Origin: Opitutaceae bacterium UBA4094 | Lineage (GTDB): Bacteria > Verrucomicrobiota > Verrucomicrobiia > Opitutales > Opitutaceae | Direction of reading: 5' to 3' | NCBI GenBank assembly: GCA_002382525.1 | Contig: DFYA01000172.1 | Location: 10,965-18,744 of the forward strand | DNA length: 7,780 nucleotides | Shown: piece after piece, positions 5,679 through 7,780 of the stretch | How the letters are laid out: every line of letters begins with the position of its first letter | How positions within the stretch are numbered: the stretch's first letter is position 1 | Made by a program: the position numbers and the translations under genes | Notes under the pieces: generated by a model | What the model was told of the DNA's origin: nothing | Databases searched by the model: none | What the model saw: the letters and a program-made list of their open reading frames with translations, nothing else

Positions 5679-6686
5679 ATGTCCGTTCCCGTCCCCTCCT
5701 TCGATCTCATCGGCGTCGGCTCGCCCATCATGGATTTGCTCGCGCAAGTCCCCGACACCTTCCTCACCACGCTCACCGGCGCCAAAGGCGGCATGGTGCT
5801 CATCGACTCCGATGAGATGGAGGCGCTCGTCACCCGCCTGGAACACCACCCCGCCACCGTCGCCGGCGGTTCTGCTGGCAACACCGCCGTGAGCGCCGCC
5901 CGCCTCGGCCTGCGCACCACCTTCCTCGGCAAGCTCGGCAACGACGCCACCGCCCGCGCCTACAAGGAAAACTTCGCCCACGCCGGCGGCGATGTATCCA
6001 GATTCAAATACGCGGACCTCGCCAACGCCCGCTGCGTTTCCCTCATCACCCCCGACAGCCAGCGCACCATGCGCACCTGCCTCGCGGCCGCGATGACCCT
6101 CAACCCCCACGAGATCAGCTCCGGCGACTTCTACGGTTGCCGCCACGCCCACATCGAGGGCTACCTGCTCTTTAACCGCGACCTCGCCAACGCCGTCATC
6201 ACCGCCGCTCGCGCCGCCGGTTGCACCATCAGCGTTGACCTCGCCTCCTTCGAGGTCGTCAACGCCGCCCGCGACTGGATCCTCGCCCAGCTCCACCACG
6301 GCATCGACGTCGTCTTCGCCAATGAAGACGAGATCCACGCCCTCTTCCCTGGCGTCGGCCAAAACTACGACGCGCTCGCCAAACGCCTCGCCGAATTCGG
6401 CGGACTCGCCGCCGTGAAAATGGGCAAGGACGGAGCCTGGGTCGCCCAAGGTTCCGACCTCCACCGCATACACCCCGTGCCCGCGCCCACCGTGATCGAT
6501 ACCACCGGCGCTGGCGACGCTTGGGCGGCCGGTTTCCTCTACGGTTATCTCCGCGGCTGGTCCCCCCTCGCCGCGGGCGCCCTCGGCTCCCGCCTCGGCT
6601 CGGAATGCGTCCGCCACCTCGGCCCCGCAATCCCGGCCGCCCAGTGGCCCGCGATCCACGCCGAAGTCCGCAAGCTCTCGGCGTAA
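5679..6686 (+). CDS. PfkB-family carbohydrate kinase, adenosine-kinase-like subgroup
   Basis: A 335-residue ribokinase/PfkB-fold enzyme that transfers the ATP gamma-phosphate to a sugar or nucleoside hydroxyl. It has FDLIGVGSPIMDLLAQV at the N-terminus (8-24), the substrate-side AGGSAGNTAVSAARLG motif (62-77), FLGKLGNDATA (82-92), ITPDSQRTM (123-131), ANEDE (214-218) and the PfkB signature DTTGAGDAWAAGF (274-286) with catalytic base Asp280. GGSAGNTA together with TPDSQRTM recalls the adenosine_kinase-type branch (cd01168) rather than fructose kinases, but the true substrate cannot be read from sequence. ATG 5679 is chosen; an upstream TTG at 5619 would add 20 residues rich in Pro and Leu from a C-rich spacer and is unlikely. 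It follows the DUF6941-like gene by 60 nt and is probably in the same transcript. A long hairpin follows 10 nt after its stop. Confidence 0.92.
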   Translation: MSVPVPSFDLIGVGSPIMDLLAQVPDTFLTTLTGAKGGMVLIDSDEMEALVTRLEHHPATVAGGSAGNTAVSAARLGLRTTFLGKLGNDATARAYKENFAHAGGDVSRFKYADLANARCVSLITPDSQRTMRTCLAAAMTLNPHEISSGDFYGCRHAHIEGYLLFNRDLANAVITAARAAGCTISVDLASFEVVNAARDWILAQLHHGIDVVFANEDEIHALFPGVGQNYDALAKRLAEFGGLAAVKMGKDGAWVAQGSDLHRIHPVPAPTVIDTTGAGDAWAAGFLYGYLRGWSPLAAGALGSRLGSECVRHLGPAIPAAQWPAIHAEVRKLSA

Positions 6687-6696
6687 TTCCACGCCT

Positions 6697-6781
6697 CGTT
6701 CGTTCTCTTTCCTCTTATCTTAATCTTTCTCCCGTCGGTCCTGACGAAAGAGAAAGATACAGAGGAAAGAGAACGAGAACG
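6697..6781. repeat. Long pyrimidine/purine inverted repeat downstream of the PfkB kinase
   Basis: A 15-nt perfect outer stem pairs CGTTCTCTTTCCTCT (6701-6715) with its complement at 6761-6775. An inner 9-nt stem pairs ATCTTTCTC (6723-6731) with GAGAAAGAT (6750-6758). Further pairing is possible inside (CGTC 6733-6736 with GACG 6743-6746) and outside (CGTT 6697-6700 with AACG 6778-6781). The left arm is almost all pyrimidine and the right almost all purine. It starts 10 nt after the kinase stop and could fold the 3' end of that transcript, but no U-tract follows, so it is not a standard terminator. Its composition suggests a dispersed genomic repeat. Confidence 0.8.
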
Positions 6782-6809
6782 ATAGGACGCCCTATGTCCC
6801 GCGGAGGCT

Positions 6810-6844
6810 TGCCATTGGTCCTCGGTCATTCGTCATTGGACATT
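6810..6844. repeat. Five tandem heptamers (consensus GGTCATT) immediately upstream of proA
   Basis: The successive 7-nt units are TGCCATT, GGTCCTC, GGTCATT, CGTCATT and GGACATT. They match the consensus at 5, 5, 7, 6 and 6 positions respectively. The array ends 6 nt before the proA ATG, so it overlaps where a promoter or ribosome-binding region would lie. It may be a dispersed intergenic repeat (its complement reads AATGACGAATGACC) or direct-repeat operator sites; the sequence does not decide. Confidence 0.6.
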
Positions 6845-6850
6845 TCATCC

Positions 6851-7780
6851 ATGTCCGCCGACCTCGACCAACTCGTCACCTCGATCGCCCAACGTGCCCG
6901 CGCCGCGTCCCTCGTGCTCGCCACGACCCCGACCGACCGCAAAGACGCCGCGCTCCTCCGCCTCGCCGAGTTACTCCCCGCCGCTTCCGCCGAACTCCTC
7001 GCGGCCAACGCCAAAGACCTCGCGGCGGCCGAGGCCAACGGACTCGCCAAACACCAGATCGAGCGCCTCAGCCTCAACGAGACCAAGCTCGCCCACCTCG
7101 CCGAATCCGTCCGGCAAGTCGCCGCGCTTCCCGATCCGGTCGGCGCCACCCTCGAAGACTGGACCCGCCCCAACGGCCTCCACATTCGCAAGCGCCGCGT
7201 GCCCATCGGCGTGATCGGCATCATCTACGAAGCGCGCCCCAACGTCACCATCGACTGCGCCATCCTCTGCCTCAAGTCCGGCAACGCCGCCATCCTTCGC
7301 GGAGGCAAAGAGATCTTTCACACCAACACCGCCTTCGCCGCGCTTCTCACCCAAGCGCTCGCCGAGACCGGCCTGCCCGCCGACGCCGTGCAGTTGATCC
7401 CCACGACCGACCGCGCCGCGCTCAACACGCTGCTCAAGCTCGACGCCTACGTGCACTGCATCATCCCCCGCGGAGGCGAAAGCCTCATCCGCTTCGTCGC
7501 GCAAAACAGCACGATCCCCGTCATCAAGCACTACACCGGCGTGTGTTTTCTCTACGCCGACAAAGACGCCGATCCCGCGCTGGCGGAAAGCATTCTCCTC
7601 AACGCGAAAACCCAGCGCCCCGGAGTCTGCAACACCGTCGAGCAACTCCTCGTCCACGCAGACGTCGCGCCCACGTTGCTCCCCCGCCTTGCCGCCGCCC
7701 TCGCCGCAAAAGGCGTCCAACTCCGCTGCGACGAAACCTCGTTCGCGATTCTCTCCTCTTCCGACGTAGGCAGCCCGCTT
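6851..7780 (+). CDS. proA: Gamma-glutamyl phosphate reductase, N-terminal 310 residues (cut by right window edge)
   Basis: ProA reduces gamma-glutamyl phosphate to glutamate-5-semialdehyde with NADPH, the second step of proline synthesis from glutamate in the cytoplasm. The visible 310 codons are open to the window end; the family usually has about 415-430 residues, so about a quarter is missing. Recognisable blocks are RKRRVPIGVIGIIYEARPNVT (113-133), CLKSGNAAILRGGKE (140-154), IIPRGGESLI (204-213), the STIPVIKH segment (220-227) and NAKTQRPGVCNTVEQLLVH (251-269), which holds the catalytic Cys260 of the aldehyde-dehydrogenase fold. The ATG at 6851 gives the usual short helical N-terminus. 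proB, its normal partner, is not upstream; a PfkB kinase is. Whether proB follows is outside the window. The heptamer array lies just before the start, and no Shine-Dalgarno is seen. Confidence 0.95.
   Translation, partial: MSADLDQLVTSIAQRARAASLVLATTPTDRKDAALLRLAELLPAASAELLAANAKDLAAAEANGLAKHQIERLSLNETKLAHLAESVRQVAALPDPVGATLEDWTRPNGLHIRKRRVPIGVIGIIYEARPNVTIDCAILCLKSGNAAILRGGKEIFHTNTAFAALLTQALAETGLPADAVQLIPTTDRAALNTLLKLDAYVHCIIPRGGESLIRFVAQNSTIPVIKHYTGVCFLYADKDADPALAESILLNAKTQRPGVCNTVEQLLVHADVAPTLLPRLAAALAAKGVQLRCDETSFAILSSSDVGSPL

Noticed and set aside
5661..6692. Minus-strand open frame of 343 codons opposite the PfkB kinase
   Set aside because: It is the Gly/Val/Glu-rich antisense of C-ending codons; the plus strand has an intact PfkB signature.
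6971..7720. Minus-strand open frame of 249 codons opposite proA
   Set aside because: It is antisense to proA, has no domain, and shows the same compositional artefact.

Overview
The window looks like a GC-rich, Gram-negative chromosome from the Verrucomicrobiota, most likely Opitutaceae or a close relative. This is inferred from four things: a KDO-8-phosphate synthase gene (so LPS is made), strongly C/G-ending codons, the complete lack of Shine-Dalgarno-like sequences before the genes, and several families of intergenic repeats. Taxonomy was not tested by any search.

Layout from left to right. A YmdB-like phosphodiesterase gene runs off the left edge on the minus strand (1-98). Divergent from it is ilvB (218-1993, plus), the large subunit of acetohydroxyacid synthase, closed by a strong bidirectional hairpin terminator (2030-2063). 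A REP-doublet (REPIN-like) palindrome follows at 2126-2184. Three minus-strand genes come next, read right to left: a small two-helix membrane protein (5127-4936), pyrG for CTP synthase (4854-3172) and kdsA (3025-2228). The pyrG-kdsA gap carries an imperfect inverted repeat of the CACAGAGG type. On the plus strand, after a divergent gap, lie a DUF6941-like small protein (5235-5618) and a PfkB-family, adenosine-kinase-like sugar kinase (5679-6686). Next come a long purine/pyrimidine hairpin (6697-6781) and a tandem heptamer array (6810-6844). proA begins at 6851 and is cut by the right edge.

Most genes are housekeeping. IlvB makes branched-chain amino acid precursors, and ProA is the second step of proline synthesis. 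PyrG makes CTP and KdsA makes KDO-8-P; both products feed CMP-KDO and LPS, which gives the pyrG-kdsA pairing a plausible logic. IlvB has no ilvN or ilvC beside it, and proB does not precede proA, so these pathways look dispersed.

I see no mobile element, CRISPR array, RNA gene or new multi-gene system. The most notable material is between the genes: four different repeat structures in three gaps, plus -10-like hexamers placed exactly 6 nt before the start codons of pyrG and the DUF6941-like gene, which hints at leaderless mRNAs. No gene-free stretch exceeds 300 bases.
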